This document shows, in pieces, positions 17,314 to 25,773 of a stretch of 64,000 nt of DNA (the first letter of the stretch is position 1; each line of letters starts with the position of its first letter). A program made the translations under genes and the position numbers. The DNA is taken from assembly GCF_051433195.1 (NCBI RefSeq), contig NZ_JBHMFT010000008.1:62001-126000 (forward strand), given 5' to 3'. A model generated the notes under the pieces. The model had not been told where the DNA came from. It was given only the letters and a program-made list of their open reading frames with translations, and made no database searches. The DNA is from Falsiroseomonas sp051433195 (lineage in GTDB: Bacteria; Pseudomonadota; Alphaproteobacteria; Acetobacterales; Acetobacteraceae).

Positions 17314-18296
17314 CGGCACTGCTGGAAATCCGCGACTACCGTTTGGCCTTCGACACCTTCGACGGCACCGCGCAGGTGCTGGATGGCATCGACCTGGGGC
17401 TGGAGGCCGGGCAGACGCTCGGCATCGTCGGCGAGACCGGCTGCGGCAAATCCGTGCTGGCGCGCAGCCTGCTCGGGCTCAACCCTGCCCCGCCGGCCCG
17501 CATCGTGTCCGGCGAGATCCGCTTTCGCGGGCAGGATCTGCTGCGGCTGCCGGAACGGGAGATGCGGCGGCTGCGCGGGCGGGCCATCTCCATGGTGTTC
17601 CAGGACCCCGCCAGCTACCTGAACCCGCTGCTCGCCATCGGCACGCAGATGGAGGATGCCATCCGCGGCCAGGATGCCGCGGCCGGGGGGCGCGCGCGGC
17701 CGCGGCGGGCGGCGCGGGTCAAGGCGGCGGAGCTACTGAGCGCGGTCAGCCTGCCGGAACCAGGGCGGCTGCTGGACAGCCATCCGCACCAGCTTTCGGG
17801 CGGCATGCGCCAGCGCGTGCTGATCGCCATGGCGCTGGCCGGGGAACCGGCACTGCTGGTGGCGGATGAGCCGACCACCGCGCTGGATGTCACGGTGCAG
17901 GCGCAGGTGCTGGCGCTGATCGCAGGCCTGGTGGCGGCGCGTGGCCTGGCGCTGATGCTGATCAGCCACGACCTGGGCGTGGTCGCGGCAAGCTGCGCGC
18001 GGGTCGCGGTGATGTATGCCGGCACGGTGGTGGAGGAAGCGCCGACGCAGGCGCTGCTGGCCCACCCGCTGCACCCCTATGCGCGCGGGCTGATCGCCGC
18101 CGTGCCGGACCTGGACCGGCCGGAGCGGCGTCCACAGGGCATCCCCGGCAGCATTCCGAGCCTGCTCACGCCGCCATCCGGCTGCCGCTTCCACCCGCGC
18201 TGCCCCGCCGCGACGGAGATCTGCCGGCGGGAGAAGCCGCTGCCGCGGCCGATCCTGCCGGGCCGCGCCGTCGCCTGCCACCACGCGACGCCATGA
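17310..18296 (+). CDS. ABC importer ATPase, DppD-like
   Basis: 328 aa starting at a GTG that overlaps the permease stop. Walker A GETGCGKS, Q-loop VFQDPASYLNP, signature LSGGMRQRV, Walker B LLVADEPTTALDVT, H-loop ISHDLGVV. The C-terminal oligopeptide-type extension with the cysteine cluster (GCRFHPRCPAATEICR) is present, which in this family can hold an iron-sulfur cluster. An Ala/Arg-rich insert near residues 120-135 is not typical but lies in a surface loop. It energises the DppBC channel together with the next gene. Confidence 0.92.
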   Translation: MTALLEIRDYRLAFDTFDGTAQVLDGIDLGLEAGQTLGIVGETGCGKSVLARSLLGLNPAPPARIVSGEIRFRGQDLLRLPEREMRRLRGRAISMVFQDPASYLNPLLAIGTQMEDAIRGQDAAAGGRARPRRAARVKAAELLSAVSLPEPGRLLDSHPHQLSGGMRQRVLIAMALAGEPALLVADEPTTALDVTVQAQVLALIAGLVAARGLALMLISHDLGVVAASCARVAVMYAGTVVEEAPTQALLAHPLHPYARGLIAAVPDLDRPERRPQGIPGSIPSLLTPPSGCRFHPRCPAATEICRREKPLPRPILPGRAVACHHATP

Positions 18297-19249
18297 CCGA
18301 CCTCCTGCTTCGCGCCGAGGGCCTGTCCAAGGCCTTCACCAGCAAGGGCGGCGCCTTCCGGCGGCCCAGCCGGGTGCTGGCCGTGGCGGATGTGGATCTT
18401 GCCATCGCACGCGGCGCGGCGCTCGGGGTGGTTGGCGAGAGCGGCTGCGGGAAGTCGACGCTGGCGCGGCTGCTGCTGCGGCTGATCCCGCTCAGCGGCG
18501 GGCGCATCGTCTTCGAGGGCCAGGACATCACCACGCTGGGCGAGCCGGCGCTGCGCCCGCTGCGGCGGCGGATGCAGTTGATCCACCAGAACCCCTCCGC
18601 CGCGCTCGACCCGCGGCTTTCGGCCGAGGAGTCGGTGGCGGAGCCGCTGCTGATCCATGGCGTCGCCTCCGGCCGTGCGCTGCGGGATCGGGTGGCCGCG
18701 CTGCTGGCCGAGGTGGGCCTGCCGGCCGGCTTCCTGCACCGCTTCCCGCATGAGCTGTCCGGCGGCCAGAAGCAGCGCGTCTGCATCGCCCGCGCCTTGG
18801 CGCTGGAGCCCGAATTGCTGGTGCTGGACGAGCCGACCTCGGCGCTCGACGTGTCCGTGCAGGCGCAGATCCTGGATGTGCTGGAGGCGCTGCGCGCACG
18901 GCGCGGGCTCGCCTACCTGTTCATCAGCCACAACCTCGCGGTGGTGCGGCAGGTGTGTGAGCGGGTGGCGGTGATGTATCTCGGCCGCATCGTCGAGGAA
19001 GGCACGGCGGCGGAGGTGCTGGGTGCGCCGCGCCACCCCTACACGCGCGCCCTGCTGACCGCCGTGCCGCGGCTGGATGCGCGCGGCGTCACGCCGGCGG
19101 AGGCGGGAGAGCCGCCGAACCCTGCGGCGCCACCCTCCGGCTGCGCCTTCAACCCGCGCTGCGCGATTGCGGCGGAGGCATGCCGTGCCGAGATGCCGCC
19201 GCTGCTCGATGTCGGCGGCGGGCACATGGTGCGCTGTCCGCGGGTCTAG
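18293..19249 (+). CDS. ABC importer ATPase, DppF-like
   Basis: 318 aa. Walker A GESGCGKST, signature LSGGQKQRV, Walker B LLVLDEPTSALDVS, H-loop ISHNLAVV, and the oligopeptide-type C-terminal cysteine region (GCAFNPRCAIAAEACR). It overlaps the DppD-like stop by four bases (ATGA) and ends the HyuAB-Dpp operon. Its TAG lies in a CTAG that also forms the stop of the convergent gene at 19246, so no room remains for a terminator between them. Confidence 0.92.
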   Translation: MTDLLLRAEGLSKAFTSKGGAFRRPSRVLAVADVDLAIARGAALGVVGESGCGKSTLARLLLRLIPLSGGRIVFEGQDITTLGEPALRPLRRRMQLIHQNPSAALDPRLSAEESVAEPLLIHGVASGRALRDRVAALLAEVGLPAGFLHRFPHELSGGQKQRVCIARALALEPELLVLDEPTSALDVSVQAQILDVLEALRARRGLAYLFISHNLAVVRQVCERVAVMYLGRIVEEGTAAEVLGAPRHPYTRALLTAVPRLDARGVTPAEAGEPPNPAAPPSGCAFNPRCAIAAEACRAEMPPLLDVGGGHMVRCPRV

Positions 19250-19971
19250 GCGGCCGGCGCCACCGAAAGCCCGGCCACCTTGTGCTGCGCGATGAACTTC
19301 GCGACCAGGCCGGAGGCCTTCGCCTCCTCGACGAAGTCGTGCAGGAACGCGGCCGCGGCGGTGTTGGCGCGGGCGGTGCCGATGGCCTGCTGCACCGCCA
19401 TGAAGCGGCCGTCCAGGATGCGGGCGCCGGGCAGGCCCTCCACATCCGTCAGCAGGCGCGGGCGCAGGCCGGCCAGGGCCTCGAGCTTCTGCTCGGTGAA
19501 CAGCGTGAGCGAGGCGTCCAGGCTCTCCGCGCGTATCAGCGTGGCGTGCTGGATGTTGCGGTCCAGCCACAGATCGTAGGCGGCGCGCGCCGCGACCGCG
19601 ATCCGCACGCCGGGCCGGTCGACCTCGGCGAGGCTGGTGATGGGCGAGCCGGCGGGCACCAAGTAGGTCGCCTCGATTTCGGCATATGCGGCGGTAAAGG
19701 CGATTCTCTCGGCGCGCTGCGGCTCGGCACCGATCAGCCCGATATCCCAGGCATCGGTGCCGGCGGCATCCGCCAGCTCGCCGGGCCGCGGATACGGCAC
19801 GTAGCGCACCGGGACGCCGAGCCGGTCCGCCAGCGCGCGCGCCATGCTGGGCGAGACGCCCTCCGGGTCGCCGGATTCGCTGCGGCCGGTGACGAGCAGG
19901 AAGTTGCTCAGGTTGATGCCGGCGCGGAGCACGCCTGTCGGCGCGAGCTGGGCGAGGATCTCGGGGGACAT
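19246..19971 (-). CDS. Solute-binding-protein-like domain without an export signal (amino-acid type)
   Basis: 241 aa. The fold is the family-3 amino-acid binding type: GVLRAGINLSNFLLV, then GVSPSMARALADRLGVPVRYVPYP and WDIGLIGAEPQRAERIAFTAAY, with second-lobe text such as RPGVRIAVAARAAYDLWL. The ATG has GGAG 8 bases upstream, and no hydrophobic leader precedes the domain in any in-frame extension up to 20118. It may thus act in the cytoplasm as a ligand sensor or carrier, or be exported by an unseen route. It is divergent from aroM (121-bp gap) and convergent with dppF. No matching permease lies next to it. Confidence 0.75.
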   Translation of the reverse strand: MSPEILAQLAPTGVLRAGINLSNFLLVTGRSESGDPEGVSPSMARALADRLGVPVRYVPYPRPGELADAAGTDAWDIGLIGAEPQRAERIAFTAAYAEIEATYLVPAGSPITSLAEVDRPGVRIAVAARAAYDLWLDRNIQHATLIRAESLDASLTLFTEQKLEALAGLRPRLLTDVEGLPGARILDGRFMAVQQAIGTARANTAAAAFLHDFVEEAKASGLVAKFIAQHKVAGLSVAPAA

Positions 19972-20092
19972 GACAGTGACTCCGTTGCTGGCGGCGCAGG
20001 ATGCTTCGCGATGCGGCCCGGCGCCAGCCGGTCTTCCCCGCTCATGCCGCCCGCGCCATAGTCGGCCAGCAGCATCGGGATGAACACTGGCC

Positions 20093-20752
20093 ATGGCGGC
20101 ACTTCCGGTCTTCATCATCGGACAGGCACCGCGCCACGACCTCGTGGACGAGATCGCCGCCGCGGTGCCCGGACTTCAGGTCGCATTGCGCGGCGCGCTG
20201 GACGGGCTGTCTCGCGCCGAGGTCGCGGACTGCGCGCCGCGCGACGGCGCGGACACGCTGTTCACCGTGCTGCCCTCCGGTGAGGGCGTCACCATCTCCA
20301 AGCTCGCCGTGACGCAACGGCTGCGGGGCCTGCTGGAGGCGGTGCCGGGCGGCGCCCTGCTTGCCTGCACCGGCGCCTTCAAGGGCCTGCCGGAACGGCC
20401 GAGCCTGGTGCAGCCCTCCGCGGTGCTGAACGGGCTGGCACATGCGCTGCTGCCGCGAGGGCGGCTCGGCCTGTTCGTGCCGCTGGCGGAGCAGGCAGAG
20501 GCGCTGCGCGCGGAGCGGGAACGGGAGGGGCTTTCCGTCGCCGTGGTGGCGCTGCGCCCGCATGGCGACGATGCGGCGCGGGAGGCGGCGATGCGGCTTA
20601 TGGCGGCGGAGGCGCCGGACCTCGTGCTGCTCGACTGCATTTCCTACACGCGCCGCGACAAGGCGGCGGCCGTGGCCGTGCTGTCCTGCCCGGTGCTGCT
20701 CTCCGTCGCCGTGGCCGCGCGCGCGGCCGCTTCACTGCTTCCGGAGGCGTGA
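20093..20752 (+). CDS. aroM: AroM family protein
   Basis: 219 aa, close to E. coli AroM in length and layout: FIIGQAPRHDLVDEI at the start, GADTLFTVLPSGEGVTISK, then LVLLDCISYTRRDK and a C-terminal CPVLLSVAVAARAAASLL. The biochemical role of AroM is not established; the family belongs with aspartate/glutamate/hydantoin-racemase-like folds. Here it heads an operon with DUF917 and HyuA, which suggests a role in cyclic amide or hydantoin breakdown, perhaps as a racemase. The upstream Shine-Dalgarno is weak. Its stop overlaps the next ATG (TGATG). Confidence 0.85.
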   Translation: MAALPVFIIGQAPRHDLVDEIAAAVPGLQVALRGALDGLSRAEVADCAPRDGADTLFTVLPSGEGVTISKLAVTQRLRGLLEAVPGGALLACTGAFKGLPERPSLVQPSAVLNGLAHALLPRGRLGLFVPLAEQAEALRAEREREGLSVAVVALRPHGDDAAREAAMRLMAAEAPDLVLLDCISYTRRDKAAAVAVLSCPVLLSVAVAARAAASLLPEA

Positions 20753-21837
20753 TGCACGAATTGACGCTGGACGATATCGAGGCGCTGGCGGTCGGCGCCT
20801 GGGTGCTGGGGACGGGCGGTGGCGGGTCGCCCTATCTCGGGCTGCTCAACATGCGGCGCCTGTATGCGGAGGGAAAGCGCGTCAGCCTGATGCGACCGGA
20901 GGATCTGGCCGATGATGCGCTGGTCGCCGTCGTCTCCAACATGGGCGCGCCGCTGGTCGGGCAGGAGCGGCTGACGGACAGCGCGACCATCGGCCGCGCC
21001 GTGACGCTGATGGAGGAATATCTCGGCCGGTCCTTCGACGCGATCATGAGCGTCGAGATCGGCGGCAACAACGGCGTGCAGTCGCTGATGGCCGCTGCCG
21101 AGACCGGCAAGCCGGTGGTCGATGCCGACGCCATGGGACGCGCCTACCCGGAGGCGCAGATGACCAGCTTCGCCGTCGGCGACCTGAAGCCCTATCCGCT
21201 GTCCATGGTCGATCCGCGCGGCATCGAGGGCATCGTCGCCAAGGTGCCGTCCTGGAAATGGATGGAGCGGCTGTCGCGCAAGATGTGCGTCGAGGTCGGC
21301 TCGATCGCCGCCACCTGCAAGGCGCCGCGCAGCGGGGCGGAGGTGAAGAAATGGGGCATCCTGCACACCACCAGCCAGGCCATCACGCTGGGCCAGGCGA
21401 TAAGGCTGGCGCAGAAGGAACACCGCGACCCGGTGCAGGCGATCCTGGATTGCGAGAAGGGCGTGCTGCTGTTCCGCGGCAAGGTCGCGGACATCGCGCG
21501 CCGCACGACGGAAGGCTTCCTGCGCGGCACGGCCAGGCTCGACGGGCTCGACGACTGGCGCGGCCAGGATTTCGAGATCGCGTTCCAGAACGAGTGGGCG
21601 GTGGGCTGGCTGGATGGCGTGCCGCGGGTGATGACGCCGGACCTGATCTGCGTGCTCGATACGGTGAGCGGCGAGGCGATCGGCTCGGAAACGTTGCGCT
21701 ACGGCCAGCGCGTGACGGTGGTGGCGCTGCCGGCGCCGCCGGTGTTCCTGACGCCGCGCGGGCTGGACTTCGTCGGGCCGCGCGCCTTCGGCTACGACCT
21801 CGACTTCCGGTCGGTCTTTGCGGAGAGCGCAGAATGA
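20752..21837 (+). CDS. DUF917 family protein, usual partner of HyuA
   Basis: 361 aa. The family start LTLDDIEALAVGAWVLGTGGGGSPYLG is complete, followed by VVSNMGAPLVGQERL and PVVDADAMGRAYPE, all typical of DUF917. Members are nearly always encoded with hydantoinase/oxoprolinase subunits and are thought to be accessory or catalytic parts of such enzymes; no reaction is proven to my knowledge. I chose the ATG at 20752 (GGAGG 4 bases upstream, overlapping the aroM stop); GTG 20749 is directly in front of it. The HyuA partner lies 124 bp downstream beyond a hairpin cluster. Confidence 0.88.
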   Translation: MHELTLDDIEALAVGAWVLGTGGGGSPYLGLLNMRRLYAEGKRVSLMRPEDLADDALVAVVSNMGAPLVGQERLTDSATIGRAVTLMEEYLGRSFDAIMSVEIGGNNGVQSLMAAAETGKPVVDADAMGRAYPEAQMTSFAVGDLKPYPLSMVDPRGIEGIVAKVPSWKWMERLSRKMCVEVGSIAATCKAPRSGAEVKKWGILHTTSQAITLGQAIRLAQKEHRDPVQAILDCEKGVLLFRGKVADIARRTTEGFLRGTARLDGLDDWRGQDFEIAFQNEWAVGWLDGVPRVMTPDLICVLDTVSGEAIGSETLRYGQRVTVVALPAPPVFLTPRGLDFVGPRAFGYDLDFRSVFAESAE

Positions 21838-21965
21838 TGCCAACAGCAGCAGCGCAGAACCTGCGGCCGCGGAAAGCGGCCGAGGCGCCGAATGGCGCCC
21901 GCCGCCAATGCGGCGAGCCAAGCGCCCGCAGGGCGCGCCCGGCGCATGAGGGCACGAAAACATGA
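21837..21965 (+). CDS. Possible 42-residue coupled peptide spanning the hairpin array
   Basis: A short frame fills the whole gap between the DUF917 and HyuA genes. It starts at an ATGATG that overlaps the DUF917 stop (GGAG lies 8 bases upstream of the first ATG) and ends in an ATGA overlap with HyuA. The product is rich in Arg and Ala and has no recognisable domain. Its sequence is dictated largely by the four hairpins inside it, so it may be only a translated spacer that keeps ribosomes moving into hyuA. Real function is uncertain. Confidence 0.25.
   Translation: MPTAAAQNLRPRKAAEAPNGARRQCGEPSARRARPAHEGTKT
21864..21936. repeat. Four tandem GC-rich hairpins between DUF917 and hyuA
   Basis: Four perfect stems follow one another. 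CGGCCGC/GCGGCCG has loop GGAAA (21864-21882). GGCGCC/GGCGCC has loop GAAT (21884-21899). CGCCGC/GCGGCG has loop CAAT (21900-21915). GCGCCC/GGGCGC has loop GCA (21922-21936). Loops of 3-5 bases and near-continuous stacking look like a structured mRNA spacer or an interspersed palindromic element. No T-run follows. Confidence 0.6.
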
Positions 21966-23506
21966 GGCGGCGCATCGGCATCGATGTCGGCGGCACCAAC
22001 ACGGACGCCGTGCTGCTGGAGGATGACCGCGTCCTGCACGCGATGAAGACGCCAACCACGGCGGATGTGTTGACCGGCGTGCGGATCGCGCTGCTGGACG
22101 TGGCGCGTGCCATGGGGGCCGGCGGCGTTCAGGCGGTGATGATCGGCACGACGCATTTCGTGAATGCGGTGGTGCAGCGGCGCGACCTGGCGCCGGTCGG
22201 CGCACTCCGCATTGGCCTGCCGGCGGCGAAGTCCCTGCCGCCGTTCTGCGACTGGCCGCAGGACCTGGCCGCCATCGTGCGCGGGCAGGTGCACATGGTG
22301 GAAGGCGGGCATGACTTCGATGGCCGGCCGATCATGCCGCTGGACGAGGCTGCCGTGCGCGCCGCTGCGCGGGCCATGCGGGAAGGCGGCATCGGTTGCG
22401 TCGCCATCAGCAGCGTGTTCTCGCCGCTCGATCCCGGCATGGAACGACGCGCGGCCGAGATCCTGCAGGCGGAGATGCCGGACGCCGCCATCACGCTGTC
22501 GCACGACCTCGGCCGTATCGGGCTGCTGGAGCGGGAGAATGTGGCGCTGCTGAACGCCTGCCTGGCGCCGCTCGCCCGGCACACCATCGCGGCCTTCGAG
22601 GAGGCGCTGCGGCAGGCCGGCATCGCGGCGCCGCTGTTCATCACGCAGAACGACGGCACCGTGATCCGCGCCGAACTTGCCGCGCGTTTCCCGGTGCTGT
22701 CCTTCGCCTCCGGCCCAACCAATTCGATGCGCGGCGCCGCCTTCCTGACCGGGGTGCAGGACGCGCTGGTGGTGGATGTGGGCGGCACCACCAGCGATGT
22801 CGGCGCCCTGAAGGGCGGCTTCCCGCGGGAGGCGAATGCCGTGGTGCAGGTCGGCGGCGTCCGCACGCTGTTCCGGATGCCGGACCTGCTGTCGATCGGG
22901 CTCGGCGGCGGGTCGCATGTCGAGGCCGATGGCGCGGGCCGCATCCGTATCGGCCCGCGCAGCGTCGGCTTCCGGCTGCCGGAACTGGCGCGGATCTTCG
23001 GCGGGCCGCAACTGACCACCAGTGATATCGCCGTGCGCGCGGGGCTGCTCGGGCTGGGCGATGCCGCGCAGGTGGAGGATGTCGCGCTCGGCTTCGCCGA
23101 GGCCACCCTGGCCGAGGCCGCGCGGATGCTGGAGGAGACGATCGACCGCATGAAGACCGATGCCGCGCCTGTGCCGCTGCTTGCGGTCGGCGGCGGCGCC
23201 TTCCTGGTGCCGGATCGGCTACAGGGCGTGTCGGAGGTGCTGCGCCCGGCCCATGCCGCCGTCGCCAATGCTGTCGGTGCCGCCATCGCGCAGGTCAGCG
23301 GCGAGACCGACCAGGTGTTCCAGGGCATGACCCGCGCGGAGGCGATGGCGGAGGCGGAGCGCATCGCCCGCACCCGTGCCGTCGAGGCCGGTGCCGATGC
23401 GGCGACACTGGTGCTGGTCGATATCGAGGACCTGCCGATCGCCTACCTGCCCGGCGGTGCACTGCGGGTGCGCGCCCGCGTGGTGGGAGAAATCGCCGCA
23501 GGATAG
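21962..23506 (+). CDS. hyuA: HyuA-type hydantoinase/oxoprolinase subunit
   Basis: 514 aa, shorter than HyuA of the A+B complex and typical of the subgroup found with DUF917. N-terminal IGIDVGGTNTDAVLLE, then MIGTTHFVNAVVQRR and the second phosphate-binding signature VVDVGGTTSDVGALKGG near residue 265; LAVGGGAFLVPD lies toward the C-terminus. It should be an ATP-dependent cyclic amide hydrolase subunit working with the DUF917 protein. GAGGG stands about 9 bases before the ATG. No HyuB follows; the gene ends 10 bp from the convergent livF. It differs strongly from the fused enzyme at 9895, so the two are not recent copies. Confidence 0.87.
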   Translation: MRRRIGIDVGGTNTDAVLLEDDRVLHAMKTPTTADVLTGVRIALLDVARAMGAGGVQAVMIGTTHFVNAVVQRRDLAPVGALRIGLPAAKSLPPFCDWPQDLAAIVRGQVHMVEGGHDFDGRPIMPLDEAAVRAAARAMREGGIGCVAISSVFSPLDPGMERRAAEILQAEMPDAAITLSHDLGRIGLLERENVALLNACLAPLARHTIAAFEEALRQAGIAAPLFITQNDGTVIRAELAARFPVLSFASGPTNSMRGAAFLTGVQDALVVDVGGTTSDVGALKGGFPREANAVVQVGGVRTLFRMPDLLSIGLGGGSHVEADGAGRIRIGPRSVGFRLPELARIFGGPQLTTSDIAVRAGLLGLGDAAQVEDVALGFAEATLAEAARMLEETIDRMKTDAAPVPLLAVGGGAFLVPDRLQGVSEVLRPAHAAVANAVGAAIAQVSGETDQVFQGMTRAEAMAEAERIARTRAVEAGADAATLVLVDIEDLPIAYLPGGALRVRARVVGEIAAG

Positions 23507-23516
23507 GCAACCGGCT

Positions 23517-24221
23517 TCAGACCTGGAGGTAGCGCGCCTGCAACTCCGGCTGCGCCCGGAAATCCTCCGCCGTACCGGCCCAGACGATGCTGCCCTTGTC
23601 GATGACGGCAACCCGCGTCGCGACGCTCAGGCAGAAGCGGCTGTTCTGCTCCGCCAGGACGATGGTGGTGCCCAGTTCGCGGAGGCTGCGGATCAGCCGC
23701 CCGATCTCCTGCACGATCAGGGGCGCCAGGCCTTCCGATGGCTCGTCCAGCAGCAGCACGGCGGGGTTGCCCATCAGGCAGCGTGCAATCGTCAGCATCT
23801 GCTGCTCGCCGCCCGAAAGGCGCCCGGCGTAGCGGCTGCGCAGGGGGGCCAGCATCGGGAACATCTCGAAGGCGCGCGCGCGGTTCCAGTCGCGGCCGCC
23901 GATGCCCTCGCGTTCGGCGATTTCCAGGTTCTCTTCCACCGTGTGCTCGGGAAATACCTGCCGATCCTCGGGCACGAACCCGATGCCGGCTCGGGCGATG
24001 CGGTAGGGCTTGCGGCCCGCCACGTCCTGCCCGCGCACCAGCACGCGCCCGGCACGCGGCGGCAGCAGGCCGGCGATGGCCTTGAAGGTGGTGCTTTTCC
24101 CCGCGCCGTTGCGGCCCATCAGCGCCAGCGTCTCGCCACGCTCGACCTCGAAGGCGACGCCGAACAGCACCTGGCTGTGGCCATAGGCGGCGTCCAGCGC
24201 TTCCACCCGCAATTCACTCAT
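23517..24221 (-). CDS. livF: Branched-chain-amino-acid-type ABC importer ATPase LivF
   Basis: 234 aa, normal for LivF. Walker A GRNGAGKST, Q-loop VPEDRQVFPEHTVEENL, signature LSGGEQQML, Walker B VLLLDEPSEGLAP, and the LAEQN segment in place of a His loop, typical of LivF. The ATG overlaps the livG stop (TGATG). It is the last gene of the minus-strand Liv operon and ends 10 bp from the convergent hyuA. Liv-type systems also carry aromatic acids, amides and urea, so the substrate need not be an amino acid. Confidence 0.93.
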   Translation of the reverse strand: MSELRVEALDAAYGHSQVLFGVAFEVERGETLALMGRNGAGKSTTFKAIAGLLPPRAGRVLVRGQDVAGRKPYRIARAGIGFVPEDRQVFPEHTVEENLEIAEREGIGGRDWNRARAFEMFPMLAPLRSRYAGRLSGGEQQMLTIARCLMGNPAVLLLDEPSEGLAPLIVQEIGRLIRSLRELGTTIVLAEQNSRFCLSVATRVAVIDKGSIVWAGTAEDFRAQPELQARYLQV

Positions 24222-24988
24222 CACGCCGGGTCCAGCGCGTGGTCGGCGCCGAGATAGGCCTCGACGACGGCCGGGTTGCGCCGCACCTCGTCCGGCGTGC
24301 CCTGCGCGAGCACGGCGCCGTAGCGCAGCACGCGCACGGATTGGGCGATGCGGAAGACGATGTCCATGTCGTGCTCGATGAAGACCAGCGTCAGGCCACG
24401 CGCCTGCCACAGTCGGTGCACGCGGTCGATCATCCGCCAGCGTTCATCCGGCCCCATGCCGGCGGTGGGCTCGTCCAGCAACAGAACCTTGGGGTCCAGC
24501 GCCAGGGCCAGGGCGATGTCGAGCAGCTTCTGGTCGCCGTGCGACAGACTGGCCGAGTCGGTCCGCGCCAGGGGCTCCAGCCCGCACAGTTCCATCACCT
24601 CCGCCGCGCGCGCCGCGATGTCGGCCGGTGGGAAGGCGCCGAGCAGCCGCGCCGTGCGTCCCTCATGCGCCATCAGCGCGGCGGCCAGCGCATGCTCCAC
24701 GGTAAAGCTGGGGAACAGGTTCGCCACCTGGAAGGCGCGACCGATGCCGCGGCGGACGATGGTGCGGCGGTCGAGTCCGGTGATTTCCTGCCCATCCAGC
24801 AGCACCTGGCCAGCCGTGGGCGTCAGCTTGCCGGTGACGAGGTGGAACAGCGTGGTCTTGCCGGCGCCGTTCGGTCCGATGATGGCGGACAGCGTGCCGG
24901 GCTCGAACACCAGGTTGACATTGTCCGTCGCCACCACGCCGCCGAAGCTCTTGCACAGGCCGCGAAGCTCCAGCCGGCCGCCGCTCAT
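24221..24988 (-). CDS. livG: Branched-chain-amino-acid-type ABC importer ATPase LivG
   Basis: 255 aa. Walker A GPNGAGKTT, Q-loop AFQVANLFPSFTVEHAL, a slightly altered signature LSHGDQKLL (common in LivG), Walker B VLLLDEPTAGMGPDE and H-loop IEHDMDIVF. The C-terminal LivG extension (VRRNPAVVEAYLG) is present. It overlaps both neighbours: an SDR gene upstream and livF downstream. Works with LivF on the LivHM channel. Confidence 0.93.
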   Translation of the reverse strand: MSGGRLELRGLCKSFGGVVATDNVNLVFEPGTLSAIIGPNGAGKTTLFHLVTGKLTPTAGQVLLDGQEITGLDRRTIVRRGIGRAFQVANLFPSFTVEHALAAALMAHEGRTARLLGAFPPADIAARAAEVMELCGLEPLARTDSASLSHGDQKLLDIALALALDPKVLLLDEPTAGMGPDERWRMIDRVHRLWQARGLTLVFIEHDMDIVFRIAQSVRVLRYGAVLAQGTPDEVRRNPAVVEAYLGADHALDPA

Positions 24989-25773
24989 GGCGCATTGCCG
25001 CGGGCGGGAGGCAGCCCGCCATAGGCGCCCCAGGAAGGTGCGACGAGCCAGCCGGCATCCACCGGCAGGTTCACCCCGGTGATGGATCGTGCAGCGTCGG
25101 AGGCGAGGAAGGTCACCGCTTCCGCGATTTCCTCCGGCGTCACCATGCGGCCGAGTGCGCTCGACTGTTCCAGCAGGCTCGGGTCACGCTCCCCGGCGGC
25201 GATGGCCGCGCCGAGCGCGGGGGTGAGTGTGTAGCCCGGTGAGACCGCGTTCACCCGCACGCCGGACCTGCCCCATTCCGCCGCCAGGCAGCGCGTCATC
25301 TCGATGACCGCGGCCTTTGCCGGCGAATAGGCGTGCAGCGGCATGGACCGCATGCCGGCGATGGAGGCGATGGTGACGATGGCGCCGCGCCCGCGCCGGG
25401 CCATGCGCGTGCCGAAGGCCACCGCGGAGTTCCAGGTGCCGATCTGGTCGACCCGCACCACCTGCTCGACCTCCGCCTCCGTCAACGCCTCCGCCCGCAC
25501 CGGCCGCTGGATGATGCCGGCTGAGGTCACCAGCAGGTCCACCGGGCCGAGAGTCGCCTCGACCTCTGCCGCTGCGGCCTCGTTCGCGTCGCGGGAGGCG
25601 ACGTCGAGCGCAAGCACGGTGCCGGCGATCTCCGCCGCCAGGGCCTGCGCCCGCGCCGCGTCGCGATCCGCCACCACCACGCGCGCGCCACGCGCGGCCA
25701 GCAGCCGGCAGCAGGCCGCGCCGATGCCGCTGGCGCCACCGGTGACGACGGCGATCTGCCCGGAGAAGTTCAC
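24985..25773 (-). CDS. Short-chain dehydrogenase/reductase inside the Liv operon
   Basis: 262 aa from a GTG overlapping the livM stop. Classical SDR: cofactor loop TGGASGIG, an NAD/NADP-choosing region VVVADRDAARAQ whose Asp favours NAD, a Ser in IASIAGM, and YSPAK with the catalytic Tyr and Lys. The NAG motif is altered (TSAGI). It lies between the permease and ATPase genes with 4-bp overlaps on both sides, so it is made in step with the transporter and probably oxidises an alcohol group on the imported compound. The exact substrate cannot be predicted. Confidence 0.88.
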   Translation of the reverse strand: MNFSGQIAVVTGGASGIGAACCRLLAARGARVVVADRDAARAQALAAEIAGTVLALDVASRDANEAAAAEVEATLGPVDLLVTSAGIIQRPVRAEALTEAEVEQVVRVDQIGTWNSAVAFGTRMARRGRGAIVTIASIAGMRSMPLHAYSPAKAAVIEMTRCLAAEWGRSGVRVNAVSPGYTLTPALGAAIAAGERDPSLLEQSSALGRMVTPEEIAEAVTFLASDAARSITGVNLPVDAGWLVAPSWGAYGGLPPARGNAP

